DNA from: JAWLGW01 sp964569055
GTDB lineage: Bacteria > Planctomycetota > J058
Length of the DNA stretch: 26,980 nt
Direction: 5' to 3'
Assembly: GCA_964569055.1 (NCBI GenBank)
Contig: CAZMSZ010000056.1
Coordinates: forward strand, 1 to 26,980
The translations under genes were made by a program, and so were the position numbers. Within the stretch, counting starts at the first letter, position 1; the number at the start of each line of letters is the position of its first letter. The notes under the pieces are model-generated. The model worked only from the letters and a program-made list of their open reading frames with translations, did not search any database and had not been told where the DNA came from. Shown here in pieces: positions 1-7,018 of the stretch.

Positions 1-887
1 AGGCCAAAGCCCTCGACCAGCGAGGGGAACAAGAAGGCGCGGCTCCCGCGGTAGAGGGCGGGCAAGTCGTCCTGCGCGACGTAGCCCAGCATCCGCACCC
101 GATCGACGATCTGGAGCGCGCGGCAGCGGCCGGCGAGGTCCTCCTCCTCCCAACCACGCCCTCCGCACAGCGCCAGCGACACCTCGGGGACGCGCCGGGC
201 CACCTGCGCGAAGGCTTCCAGGGCCCGGGGCAGGTTCTTGGCGGGCTCGCGCGTGGCGACGTTGAGCACGTAGCCTCCGGCCCGCAGCCCGTGGCGCGCC
301 AGGACCGCCGCGTCCGCGCTCTCCCGCTCGGGCAGGGCAGCGAACCGCTCGGCATCGACACCGAAGGGAACGACGCGCACCTTGGCGGGGTCGACGCCCA
401 AGCTGCCGACGGCTTCCTGCTCGCTGTAGCGGGAAGCGACCAGCACCAGGTCGGCGCGGCGGGGGCACAGGCGGTGGAAGGCGCGGCGATAGAGGCGCCG
501 CGTCCAGGGCGCCCCGGCGGCGGCGTGGTAGAGCTTGGCGTCCTGGAAGGTCAACACCTTCACCCCGGGCCAGGCGACCGGGAGCAGGTTGTTGACCGAG
601 TGCAGCACGTCGACCCGGTGCGCCAGCGCCAGCGGCGGGAGCGCCAGCTGCTGGAAGGCCCGTCGCCGCGCATACGAGCCGTGCGCGAAGGGCGTGCGGA
701 CCAGGGGCAGCTCCGCGAGCTCGGGCGCGGGGCTGCCGAACACCACCAGCCGCACGCTCGGGTCGGCCGCGAGGGCGCGGGCCAGCGAGCGGCCGTAGTG
801 CGCCACGCCCGTGCCCTGCGCCGGCTCGCTCGAGAGATCGAGCCCCACGCGCAGGACGGGCTCACCCGGAGATGGATCGCGTCGCAC
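1..887 (-). CDS. GT4-family glycosyltransferase, 3' end cut by the window edge
   Basis: This gene reads leftward and leaves the window before its stop, so only about 295 N-terminal codons are present. Translation from a GTG at 887 gives an N-terminal Rossmann strand (RVGLDLSSEPAQGTGVAHYG), a linker with VRVVPFGVDAERF, then the start of the nucleotide-sugar-binding half (LNVATREPAKNLPRALEAF). The visible end is FPSLVEGFG, the usual donor-sugar motif of GT-B retaining GT4 enzymes, which transfer a sugar from an NDP-sugar to a glycan. The GTG is chosen because a GAGGAG Shine-Dalgarno sequence lies 9 nt upstream; no ATG fits. It is divergent from gmd, which fits a polysaccharide cluster. Donor and acceptor cannot be read from the sequence. 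The frame is open across the full stretch and the family call is firm. Confidence 0.88.
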   Translation of the reverse strand, partial: MRRDPSPGEPVLRVGLDLSSEPAQGTGVAHYGRSLARALAADPSVRLVVFGSPAPELAELPLVRTPFAHGSYARRRAFQQLALPPLALAHRVDVLHSVNNLLPVAWPGVKVLTFQDAKLYHAAAGAPWTRRLYRRAFHRLCPRRADLVLVASRYSEQEAVGSLGVDPAKVRVVPFGVDAERFAALPERESADAAVLARHGLRAGGYVLNVATREPAKNLPRALEAFAQVARRVPEVSLALCGGRGWEEEDLAGRCRALQIVDRVRMLGYVAQDDLPALYRGSRAFLFPSLVEGFG

Positions 888-943
888 GGAGGTTCGCTCC
901 TCTGCGGGCGCCAGGACGCGCGTCGGGGCAGCGGAAGACGCCC

Positions 944-952
944 TGTTATACT
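944..952. promoter_or_regulatory. Back-to-back -10 elements between the GT4 gene and gmd
   Basis: The 98-bp gap between the two divergent starts contains TGTTATACT. Read rightward it is an extended -10 (TG-N-TATACT, hexamer 947-952), 33 bp before the gmd ATG. Read leftward it gives TATAAC (950-945), 57 bp before the GT4 GTG. No good -35 hexamer is visible at 16-18 bp on either side, as expected if the rightward promoter relies on the TG extension. The dual use is an inference from sequence. Confidence 0.45.
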
Positions 953-985
953 TCCGCGCGCGGGGCAGACCGGGGCGACACTGGA

Positions 986-1975
986 ATGGGCAAGCGGGCC
1001 CTGATCACGGGCATCACCGGGCAAGACGGCTCGTATCTGGCCGAGCTCCTGGTGGCGAAGGGTTACGAGGTCCACGGCATCGTGCGCCGCGTGGCGCTCG
1101 AGGACCCCGAGCACCGCCTGTGGCGGCTGCGCGCCGTGCTCGACCGGGTCACGCTCCACGCGGCCTCGCTCGAGAGCTACGCCAGCCTGTTCCGGGTCGT
1201 GCAGCAGGTCCAGCCCGAGGAGTGCTACCACCTCGCCGCCCAGAGCTTCGTGAGCTACTCGTTCGAGGACGAGTTCTCGACCATCGACGCGAACCTCCAC
1301 GGCACGCACTACATGCTGTCGGCCGTGCGGCAGCTCGTGCCCGAGTGCCGGTTCTACTTCGCCGGGTCGAGCGAGCAGTTCGGCAAGGTGCGCGCTACCC
1401 CGCAGAGCGAGGAGACCCCGTTCTACCCGCGCTCGCCCTACGGGATCTCGAAGGTGGCCGGGTTCGACCTGACCCGCAACTACCGCGAGGCGTACGGCCT
1501 GTTCGCCTGCGCCGGGATCCTGTTCAACCACGAGAGCCCGCGGCGCGGCTACGAGTTCGTCACGCGCAAGATCACGCACGGAGCCGCGCGGATCAAGCTG
1601 GGGCTCCAGCGCGAGCTGCGCCTGGGGAACCTGGACGCGGCGCGCGACTGGGGCTTCGCAGGCGACTACGTCGAGGCAATGTGGGCCATGCTGCAGCAGG
1701 ACGTCCCCGACGACTACGTGATCTCGACGGACGTGAGCCACACCGTCCGCGAGTTCGCGGAGCGCGCCTTCGCCTCGCTCGACCTCGACTGGCGAGAGCA
1801 CGTCGCGCTCGACCCCACCCTCTACCGCCCGGCCGAGGTCCACACCCTGCGCGGTGACTCGAGCAAGGCGCGCCGGGTCCTCGGGTGGCAGCCCACGGTC
1901 GGCTTCGAGCAGCTGGTGGACATGATGGTCGAGCACGACCTCGAGCGCGCGCGCGGCGCCGCTCGTATGGCTTGA
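986..1975 (+). CDS. gmd: GDP-mannose 4,6-dehydratase
   Basis: This 329-residue short-chain dehydrogenase/reductase should convert GDP-D-mannose to GDP-4-keto-6-deoxy-D-mannose, the precursor of GDP-fucose, GDP-rhamnose and related deoxy sugars. Visible features are the NADP-binding glycine motif GITGQDG at residues 9-15, SSE at 128-130 where the family has T-S-E (Ser128 would replace the usual Thr), and the YxxxK pair Tyr152/Lys156. The stretch ILFNHESPRRGYEFVTRKI is the signature that separates Gmd from other sugar-nucleotide dehydratases. The ATG at 986 is used because it places the glycine motif at residue 9; an in-frame ATG at 872 would add 38 unlikely residues and overlap the divergent GT4 gene. 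No GDP-fucose synthase or reductase is in the window, so the final sugar is unknown. Confidence 0.93.
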   Translation: MGKRALITGITGQDGSYLAELLVAKGYEVHGIVRRVALEDPEHRLWRLRAVLDRVTLHAASLESYASLFRVVQQVQPEECYHLAAQSFVSYSFEDEFSTIDANLHGTHYMLSAVRQLVPECRFYFAGSSEQFGKVRATPQSEETPFYPRSPYGISKVAGFDLTRNYREAYGLFACAGILFNHESPRRGYEFVTRKITHGAARIKLGLQRELRLGNLDAARDWGFAGDYVEAMWAMLQQDVPDDYVISTDVSHTVREFAERAFASLDLDWREHVALDPTLYRPAEVHTLRGDSSKARRVLGWQPTVGFEQLVDMMVEHDLERARGAARMA

Positions 1976-1995
1976 GGCCCTTCTGGGCGCGGTCC

Positions 1996-2024
1996 TTGCG
2001 TCACGTTGCTCCGCGCGTTAGCTT
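1996..2024 (+). promoter_or_regulatory. Possible promoter for tRNA-Ser
   Basis: TTGCGT (1996-2001) and TAGCTT (2019-2024) are separated by 17 bp and end 11 bp before the mature tRNA 5' end. The -10 is a weak match. The position, inside the 60-bp gap after gmd, is the main support. Confidence 0.3.
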
Positions 2025-2035
2025 CCTCCAAACCT

Positions 2036-2122
2036 GGAGGGGTGCCGGAGCGGTCGAACGGGCTGGTTTCGAAAACCAGTGAGGGAGCAATCCTTCCAAG
2101 GGTTCAAATCCCTTCTCCTCCG
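2036..2122 (+). tRNA. tRNA-Ser (anticodon CGA)
   Basis: The 87-nt sequence folds as a class II tRNA. The acceptor strands GGAGGGG (2036-2042) and CTCCTCC (2115-2121) pair with one G-U, and the discriminator base is G2122. The anticodon stem CTGGT/ACCAG encloses the loop TTCGAAA, so the anticodon is CGA (2070-2072), reading UCG codons. A long variable arm precedes the T arm, whose stem AAGGG/CCCTT encloses a TTCAAAT loop. The long variable arm is typical of tRNA-Ser. The 3' CCA is not encoded. Confidence 0.97.
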
Positions 2123-2125
2123 TCG

Positions 2126-2154
2126 CGGCGGCCCCATGGGGCCGCCGTTTTCTT
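2126..2154 (+). terminator. Rho-independent terminator of tRNA-Ser
   Basis: An almost perfect palindrome (2126-2147) gives about an 9-bp G/C stem closed by a CATG loop, followed at once by TTTTCTT. It begins 4 nt after the tRNA 3' end, so it fits a terminator of a monocistronic tRNA transcript. Confidence 0.85.
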
Positions 2155-2203
2155 GGTTTCTGAGGGGCTCCGCCCCCCAGAGTCCCCCCGGCTGTCGCTG
2201 GGT

Positions 2204-2292
2204 GCGCGCCGCCGCGGCGACGCGGCTGTGCTGGTGTGAACTTCCAGGTCTTGGCGAGAGCGCCGCGTCGCCCGAAGCGGCGCTGCTCCTTG
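2204..2292 (+). repeat. Repeat unit copy 1 core
   Basis: This 89-bp stretch matches 2477-2564 with two substitutions and one deleted C (CTTCCAGG against CTTCAGG), about 96% identity. The copies are offset by 272-273 bp, and similarity continues more weakly to a shared GGGCCCAGTG further on. Confidence 0.85.
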
Positions 2293-2476
2293 CGTGAGGC
2301 GCTTTCGTAGGGCGAGGGGTGGTTTGGGGCCCAGTGTCCGGAGCGGTGTGTCCGAGGCGCTGTCGCTGTGGGGCGGTCGCTTGGCCTCGTGCTCGCCCTT
2401 CATCCCGCTCGTCGCGAGGGGTGGTCGTGTTTCGCGACGGACTCCCCCCCAGACTTCCCCCCGCTCTCGCTGAATG

Positions 2477-2564
2477 GCGCGCCGCCGCGGCGAGGCGGCT
2501 GTGCTGGTGTGGACTTCAGGTCTTGGCGAGAGCGCCGCGTCGCCCGAAGCGGCGCTGCTCCTTG
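2477..2564 (+). repeat. Repeat unit copy 2 core
   Basis: This is the partner of 2204-2292. It is preceded by TTCGCGACGG and a C-run (2431-2460) and followed by a GGCGAGAAGGCGCT tail that recurs in copy 3 at about 2745-2758. Confidence 0.85.
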
Positions 2565-2682
2565 GCGAGAAGGCGCTCTGTAGTGCGAGAGGGGCTTCGG
2601 GCCCAGTGCCCGCTCTCGCTGTCGCTGCCTGCTGGTTGCGGGCGGGTGACCGCTGTCGCTGGTTTTGCCCGGACCAGGGGCA

Positions 2683-2785
2683 TTTCGCGACGGCTCCCCC
2701 AGAGACCCCTCGGCGCCGCGGCGCCCGAAGGGGCGCTGCTCCTCGGCGAGAAGGCGCTTTGTGCTGCGGGAGGTGCTTCGGGCGA
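2683..2785 (+). repeat. Repeat unit copy 3, internally shortened
   Basis: TTCGCGACGG and a C-run with AGAGA are followed after only about 20 bp by CGCCCGAAGGGGCGCTGCTC and the GGCGAGAAGGCGCT tail. It therefore lacks most of the central section (GGCTGTGCTGGTG and its flanks) present in copies 1 and 2. Confidence 0.6.
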
Positions 2786-2840
2786 GGCGCGCGAGGTGGC
2801 TATCGCTGCTGTGCCGCGCGGTCGGACCCGTCAAGCTCGT

Positions 2841-2912
2841 TTCGCGACGGCCTCGCCCCCAGAGGCCCCCCGGCCGTGGCTGTGGCGCGCCGCCGCGGCA
2901 CGGCGCCCGGAA
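2841..2912 (+). repeat. Repeat unit copy 4, 3'-shortened
   Basis: TTCGCGACGG, a C-run with AGAGG and the GCGCGCCGCCGCGGC core are present. The GCTGCTCCT tail seen in copies 1-3 is missing. Confidence 0.55.
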
Positions 2913-3040
2913 CTTCGGCGCCGATGCCGCCGCGGCCGCCCTGCGGCGGTGTGATGGGACGGGACATCAGCCCCGCGCTCGACACTTGGACGGACGCGGT
3001 TAGCCTTGGGGCGGTTTCGGCCGCCGAGGGAGCCCGCTCG

Positions 3041-4531
3041 ATGCGAATCTACCTGCTGAACGCTCCCTTCCACCGCAACTACAGCTCCCACCAGCGCTCG
3101 CCGGCGGTCACCAAGAGCCGGACGCTGTATTACCCGATCTGGCTGGCCTACGCGGCGGGGCTCCTCGAGGCCCACGGGTTCGACGTACGCCTCGTCGACG
3201 GCCCTGGCGAGGACATCGACTTCGCCGAGGCCGTCCGGCGCGGGCGCGAGCACGCCCCGGGGCTGGTGGTGGTGGCGACCACCACCCCCTCGATCCACAA
3301 CGACATCCGCGCCGCCGAGGCGCTGAAGGAGGCCACGGGCGCCTACACGGTCCTGGTCGGCACCCACACCTCGGCCCTCCCGCTCGAGACCCTCGCGGCG
3401 GCCCCGCGCGTCGACGCCGTCAGCCGCAAGGAGTACGACTGGACCCTGCTCGAGCTGGCCGAACGCCTCGCGGGCGGCGCGCGCGACGCCGCGGGCGTGC
3501 GGGGGCTCACCTGGCGGCGCCCGGGCGGCGAGGTCGTGGCCGAGCCGGACCGCCCCGAGCAGCCCGACATCAGCGAGCTCCCGCACGCGGCGCGCGTCTA
3601 CCGGCGTCACTTCTTCGGCCACTGGACGCGCTACTTCTACGCGATCACCCGCCACCCGGTGGTGACGATCGTGACCGGCCGCGGCTGCCCGTACCGCTGC
3701 ACCTACTGCCTGTTCCCGCAGACCCTCACCGGGCACCTCTACCGGCGCCGGCCGATCGAGGCGATCGTCGACGAGTTCAAGTACATCGAGCGCGAGTTCC
3801 CCGGCGTGCGCGAGGTGTTCATCGAGGACGACACCCTGACCGTCGACAAGAAGCGCTGCCGGCGCTTCGCCGAGGAGATGATCCGCCGGCGGGTCAAGCT
3901 GCGCTGGACCGCCAACGCGCGCTGCGACGTCGACTACGAGACCCTGCACCTCATGCGCCGGGCGGGGCTGCGCCTGCTGTGCGTGGGCGTGGAGAGCGCC
4001 GACCAGGAGATCCTCGACAACGTGCAGAAGCGGATCGAGGTCGGGCAGATCGAGCGCTTCTTCGGCGACGCCAAGCGCGCCGACGTGCTGGTCCACGGCT
4101 GCTTCATGGTCGGGAACCCCGGCGAGACCCGCGGCAGCCTGGAGCGGACGCTCGAGTTCGCCAAGCGGCTCGAGCCCGACACCGCGCAGTTCTTCCCGCT
4201 CATGGTCTACCCCGGCACCGAGGCCTACGCCTGGGCCGAGCGGGAGGGGCTGCTCGAGACCAACAGCTACGACCGCTGGCTCACCCCCGAGGGGCTGCAT
4301 CGCAGCGTCGTCGAGCGCCCCAACCTCCCCTCCGAGGAGCTGCGTCAGTTCTGCGACCGGGCGCGCCGCTCCTTCTACCTCCGCCCGCGCTACCTCGCCC
4401 GCAAGGCGCGGCAGGTCGCGACCGACCCGTACGAGGCCCGCCGCACGGTCAAGTCGTTCGTGACGTTCGCGCGCTACCTGTTCGACCGCGACGGCGGCAC
4501 GCGCGCCGCAGCGCGCTCCGGCGCGGACTGA
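3041..4531 (+). CDS. Cobalamin-binding-type radical SAM protein
   Basis: The product is 496 residues. The N-terminal about 160 residues are a Rossmann-like module (LAYAAGLLEAHGFDVRLVDG, VVVATTTPS, VLVGTHTSALP) of the kind that binds cobalamin in class B radical SAM enzymes. The catalytic barrel follows with the [4Fe-4S] motif CPYRCTYC, Cys216/220/223, and downstream SAM-barrel elements (EVFIEDDTLT, CVGVESADQEILDNVQK, HGCFMVGNPGET, PLMVYPGTEAY). Relatives do C-methylation, ring rearrangement or lipid and hopanoid modification. The genes next door suggest the substrate is a glycan, a lipid-linked sugar or a sugar nucleotide, but that is inference. The ATG at 3041 has GAGGGAG upstream; the frame remains open far upstream through repeat DNA but is not coding there. 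The N-terminal module lacks an obvious DxHxxG motif, so B12 binding is unproven. Confidence 0.9.
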   Translation: MRIYLLNAPFHRNYSSHQRSPAVTKSRTLYYPIWLAYAAGLLEAHGFDVRLVDGPGEDIDFAEAVRRGREHAPGLVVVATTTPSIHNDIRAAEALKEATGAYTVLVGTHTSALPLETLAAAPRVDAVSRKEYDWTLLELAERLAGGARDAAGVRGLTWRRPGGEVVAEPDRPEQPDISELPHAARVYRRHFFGHWTRYFYAITRHPVVTIVTGRGCPYRCTYCLFPQTLTGHLYRRRPIEAIVDEFKYIEREFPGVREVFIEDDTLTVDKKRCRRFAEEMIRRRVKLRWTANARCDVDYETLHLMRRAGLRLLCVGVESADQEILDNVQKRIEVGQIERFFGDAKRADVLVHGCFMVGNPGETRGSLERTLEFAKRLEPDTAQFFPLMVYPGTEAYAWAEREGLLETNSYDRWLTPEGLHRSVVERPNLPSEELRQFCDRARRSFYLRPRYLARKARQVATDPYEARRTVKSFVTFARYLFDRDGGTRAAARSGAD

Positions 4532-4550
4532 GCGCGGGCCGTTCGCGCGC

Positions 4551-5612
4551 ATGGAAGGCGGGCCGGCGGCCACGGTGATCATTCCGGCGCGCGACGCCGC
4601 GCGCACGATCGGGGCCACGGTCCACGCCGTCCTGCACCAGACCGACCGAGCGGGCCGGCCGGTGGAGGTGCTCGTCGTCGACGACGGCTCGCTCGACGAG
4701 ACCGCCGCCGCGGCCCGCGCCGCCGGGGCCGAGGTGCTGCGCGCCGACGGCGACGGCCCCGCCCGGGCGCGCAACCTCGGCCTCGCCCGGGCCCGCGCTC
4801 CGCTCGTCGTGTTCACCGACGCCGACTGCGAGCCCGAGCCCGGCTTCGTGGCCGCCCTGCTCGCCCCGCTCGAGGACCCCGCCGTGGCCGGCGCCAAGGG
4901 CGTGTACGTGACCCGTCAGCGCGAGTGGGTCGCCCGGTTCGTGCAGGTCGAGTACGAGGAGCGCTACGCCCGCATGGCACGGCGCGCGACGATCGACTTC
5001 GTCGACACCTACGCCGCCGCCTACCGGCGCGACGTGCTCGAGGCGCTGGGCGGCTTCGACGAGCGCTATCGGCTGCCCTCGACCGAGGACCAGGAGCTCT
5101 CGTTCCGGGTCGCTGCTCAGGGACATCGCCTGGTGTTCGCGCCGGCGGCCCGCGTGGCGCACCTCCACGTCGCCACGCTGTGGGGCTACGCCCGCAAGAA
5201 GCACAAGATCGGCCGGTTCAAGGTGGCCACCTTGCGCCGCCACCCCGGCAAGGCCCTCCGCGACAGCCACACCCCCTTCACCCTCAAGCTCGAGGTCCTG
5301 CTCGCCCCGCTGGCGCTGGCAGGGGCGGTCGCGGCGCTCGCGCTGAGCCTGGCCGGCCCGGCCGGCCCCGCGCCGCTCGGCCTGCCGCTCGCCGCCTGGG
5401 CGCTGGCCCCAGCGGCTGCCTTCGCGCTCCTGAGCGCGCCGCTCTGGGGGCGCGTCCTGCGGCGTGACCCTCCGGTGGCCCTGCTCGCCCCGCTCCTGAT
5501 CGGCGTGCGCGCGCTCGCGCTCGGGCTGGGGCTCGTGGCCGGCGCGATCGCCGCGGCGCGCGGCGGGCTGCTCCCCGAGCCCGCGCCCGAGCCGGCCCGC
5601 AGGTCCGCATGA
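4551..5612 (+). CDS. GT2-family glycosyltransferase with C-terminal membrane segments
   Basis: The 353-residue product starts with a GT-A fold: TVIIPARDAARTIGATV, the nucleotide-binding acidic pair in VVDDGS (Asp44/Asp45) and a DxD motif DAD at 90-92 for metal and NDP-sugar. GGFDERY and TEDQELSFR follow, the latter holding the likely catalytic acidic residue. From about residue 240 the protein is hydrophobic with two or three membrane spans (about 245-265, 275-300 and 310-335). This fits an inverting transferase that extends a lipid-linked glycan at the cytoplasmic membrane face. It starts 19 nt after the radical SAM gene and its TGA overlaps the next ATG by 4 bp, so translation is probably coupled. 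Sugar specificity is not visible. Confidence 0.9.
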   Translation: MEGGPAATVIIPARDAARTIGATVHAVLHQTDRAGRPVEVLVVDDGSLDETAAAARAAGAEVLRADGDGPARARNLGLARARAPLVVFTDADCEPEPGFVAALLAPLEDPAVAGAKGVYVTRQREWVARFVQVEYEERYARMARRATIDFVDTYAAAYRRDVLEALGGFDERYRLPSTEDQELSFRVAAQGHRLVFAPAARVAHLHVATLWGYARKKHKIGRFKVATLRRHPGKALRDSHTPFTLKLEVLLAPLALAGAVAALALSLAGPAGPAPLGLPLAAWALAPAAAFALLSAPLWGRVLRRDPPVALLAPLLIGVRALALGLGLVAGAIAAARGGLLPEPAPEPARRSA

Positions 5613-7018
5613 TCCGCACCTCGCGCGGCGAGGCCGCGGGCCTGCTCCTGTGCGACCTCGCCATGCTGGCGGCCGCCTTCGTGATCGCGTACGTGCTGCG
5701 CTTCCGCTGGGGCTGGCTCGTGGTCACCGACGTGCCCGCCCCGCCGCCCTCGGAGTATGCGCGGGCGTTCGCGTTCGTCGCCGCGGTGTTCGTGCTCGTG
5801 CTCCACAGCCGCCGCCTGTACGGCGTCATGCCCGCGCGCGGGTTCGACGTGGTCGAGGGCACCTGGCGCGCCTGCACCCTGGCCGCGCTGGTGGTGCTCG
5901 CGGTCAGCTTCTTCTACCGCGAGGTCTCCTACTCCCGCTCGGTCGGCCTGATCGCCTGGCTCGGGGCGCTCGCGTTCGTCCCCCTGCCGCGCGCCCTGCT
6001 GCTCGCGCGCCGCCGTCGGCTCTACCGGCGCGGCCGCGGCCTGGTCCCCGCGCTGCTCGTCGGCTCGGCCCAGCGCGCCGCCGACCTCCACCGCCGCCTC
6101 GGCGACCACCGCCGCTACGGGCTAGACGTCGTGGGCGCGCTCGCTCCGCCGGCGAGCGGACCGGGCCCCGCGGGCCTTGCCGTGCTCGGCGCGCTCGAGG
6201 ACCTCGAGCCCGTGGTGCTCGCGACGGGCGCGCGCGAGGTCCTGATCTGCGACTCGCTCGAGCGGCTGGCGCTGCTCGAGACGCTCGAGCGCTGCGAACG
6301 GCTCGGCGTCGAGGCGCGGGTCGTCCCGCAGGTCTACGACCTGTTCGTCACGCCGGGCGACCTGACCGAGCTGCACGGGGTCCCGTTCATCGCCGTCCGC
6401 GAGCAGCGGTTCGAGCGCCTGTCGCTCGCGCTCAAGCGCCTGTTCGACATCGGCGTGGCGGGGACGCTCGTCGTCGCGTGCGCCCCGCTCCTGGCGCTGC
6501 TGATCGCGCTGATCCGACGCGAGAGCCCCGGGCCCGCCCTGTTCGCGCAGCGCCGCATCGGCGAGGGCGGGCGCGTGTTCTGGATGTGGAAGCTGCGCTC
6601 GATGGTGGTCGACGCCGAGGCGCGCCTCGCGGAGGTCGTCGACCTCGAGGCGCTCGAGCAGCCGGTGTTCAAGCCCGACCGCGACCCCCGCGTCACCCGC
6701 GTCGGCCGCTGGTTGCGCCGCTGGAGCCTCGACGAGCTGCCGCAGCTGTGGAACGTGCTCCGCGGCGACATGAGCCTGGTCGGCCCGAGGCCCGAAATGG
6801 AGGCCGTGGTCGCCCGCTACGACGCGCACCACCGCCGCCGCCTCAAGGCGAAGCCTGGCTTGACGGGCCTGCAGCAGATCGTGGCCCGCGCCTCGCCCGA
6901 CCTCGACGAGCGCATCCGGCTGGACGTCTACTACATCAAGCGCCGCACGTTCCTGTACGACCTGTGGCTGCTCCTCCGCACGCCCTGGGCCGTGCTGGTG
7001 GGCCGTGGCGCGAGGTGA
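5609..7018 (+). CDS. Polyprenyl-phosphate sugar-1-phosphate transferase (WbaP/WcaJ-type)
   Basis: This 469-residue protein should start glycan assembly by moving a sugar-1-phosphate from an NDP-sugar to undecaprenyl phosphate. The N-terminal half has about four membrane spans (for example LLLCDLAMLAAAFVIAYVL) and a nucleotide-binding-like soluble domain (about 140-265). The catalytic C-terminal half begins at Lys276 with KRLFDIGVAG, then a re-entrant hydrophobic helix, SPGPALFAQRRIG, WKLRSM, the acidic pair Asp375/Glu376 in DELPQLWNVLRGDMSLVGPRP, and KPGLTGLQQI. All these hallmarks of the polyprenyl phosphoglycosyl transferase family are intact and length is normal. The start overlaps the GT2 stop (ATGA) and the end overlaps the next gene by 14 bp. 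Confidence 0.94.
   Translation: MIRTSRGEAAGLLLCDLAMLAAAFVIAYVLRFRWGWLVVTDVPAPPPSEYARAFAFVAAVFVLVLHSRRLYGVMPARGFDVVEGTWRACTLAALVVLAVSFFYREVSYSRSVGLIAWLGALAFVPLPRALLLARRRRLYRRGRGLVPALLVGSAQRAADLHRRLGDHRRYGLDVVGALAPPASGPGPAGLAVLGALEDLEPVVLATGAREVLICDSLERLALLETLERCERLGVEARVVPQVYDLFVTPGDLTELHGVPFIAVREQRFERLSLALKRLFDIGVAGTLVVACAPLLALLIALIRRESPGPALFAQRRIGEGGRVFWMWKLRSMVVDAEARLAEVVDLEALEQPVFKPDRDPRVTRVGRWLRRWSLDELPQLWNVLRGDMSLVGPRPEMEAVVARYDAHHRRRLKAKPGLTGLQQIVARASPDLDERIRLDVYYIKRRTFLYDLWLLLRTPWAVLVGRGAR

Larger units (their letters stand above)
2155..3025. repeat. Non-coding region built of degenerate repeat units
   Basis: No convincing gene is seen in about 870 bp. The region holds at least four copies of a related G/C-rich unit. 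Each has a C-run followed by AGA (2173-2189, 2445-2460, 2697-2710, 2856-2871). Copies 2-4 are preceded by TTCGCGACGG (at 2431, 2683 and 2841). Copies 1-3 contain GGCGCTGCTCCT followed by a tail with GAGGCGCT or GAAGGCGCT. Copies 3 and 4 appear shortened. Base usage differs from the flanking genes: T is more frequent and every frame reads as low-complexity Arg/Ala/Pro. Open frames across it are by-products of high GC. Confidence 0.75.

Noticed and set aside
872..985. 38-residue N-terminal extension of Gmd
   Set aside because: It would overlap the GT4 start and the shared promoter, and it pushes the glycine motif away from the N-terminus.
2474..3040. In-frame N-terminal extension of the radical SAM gene
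   Set aside because: It is translated repeat DNA, low-complexity and unrelated to the family. The ATG at 3041 has a Shine-Dalgarno sequence and starts the conserved domain.
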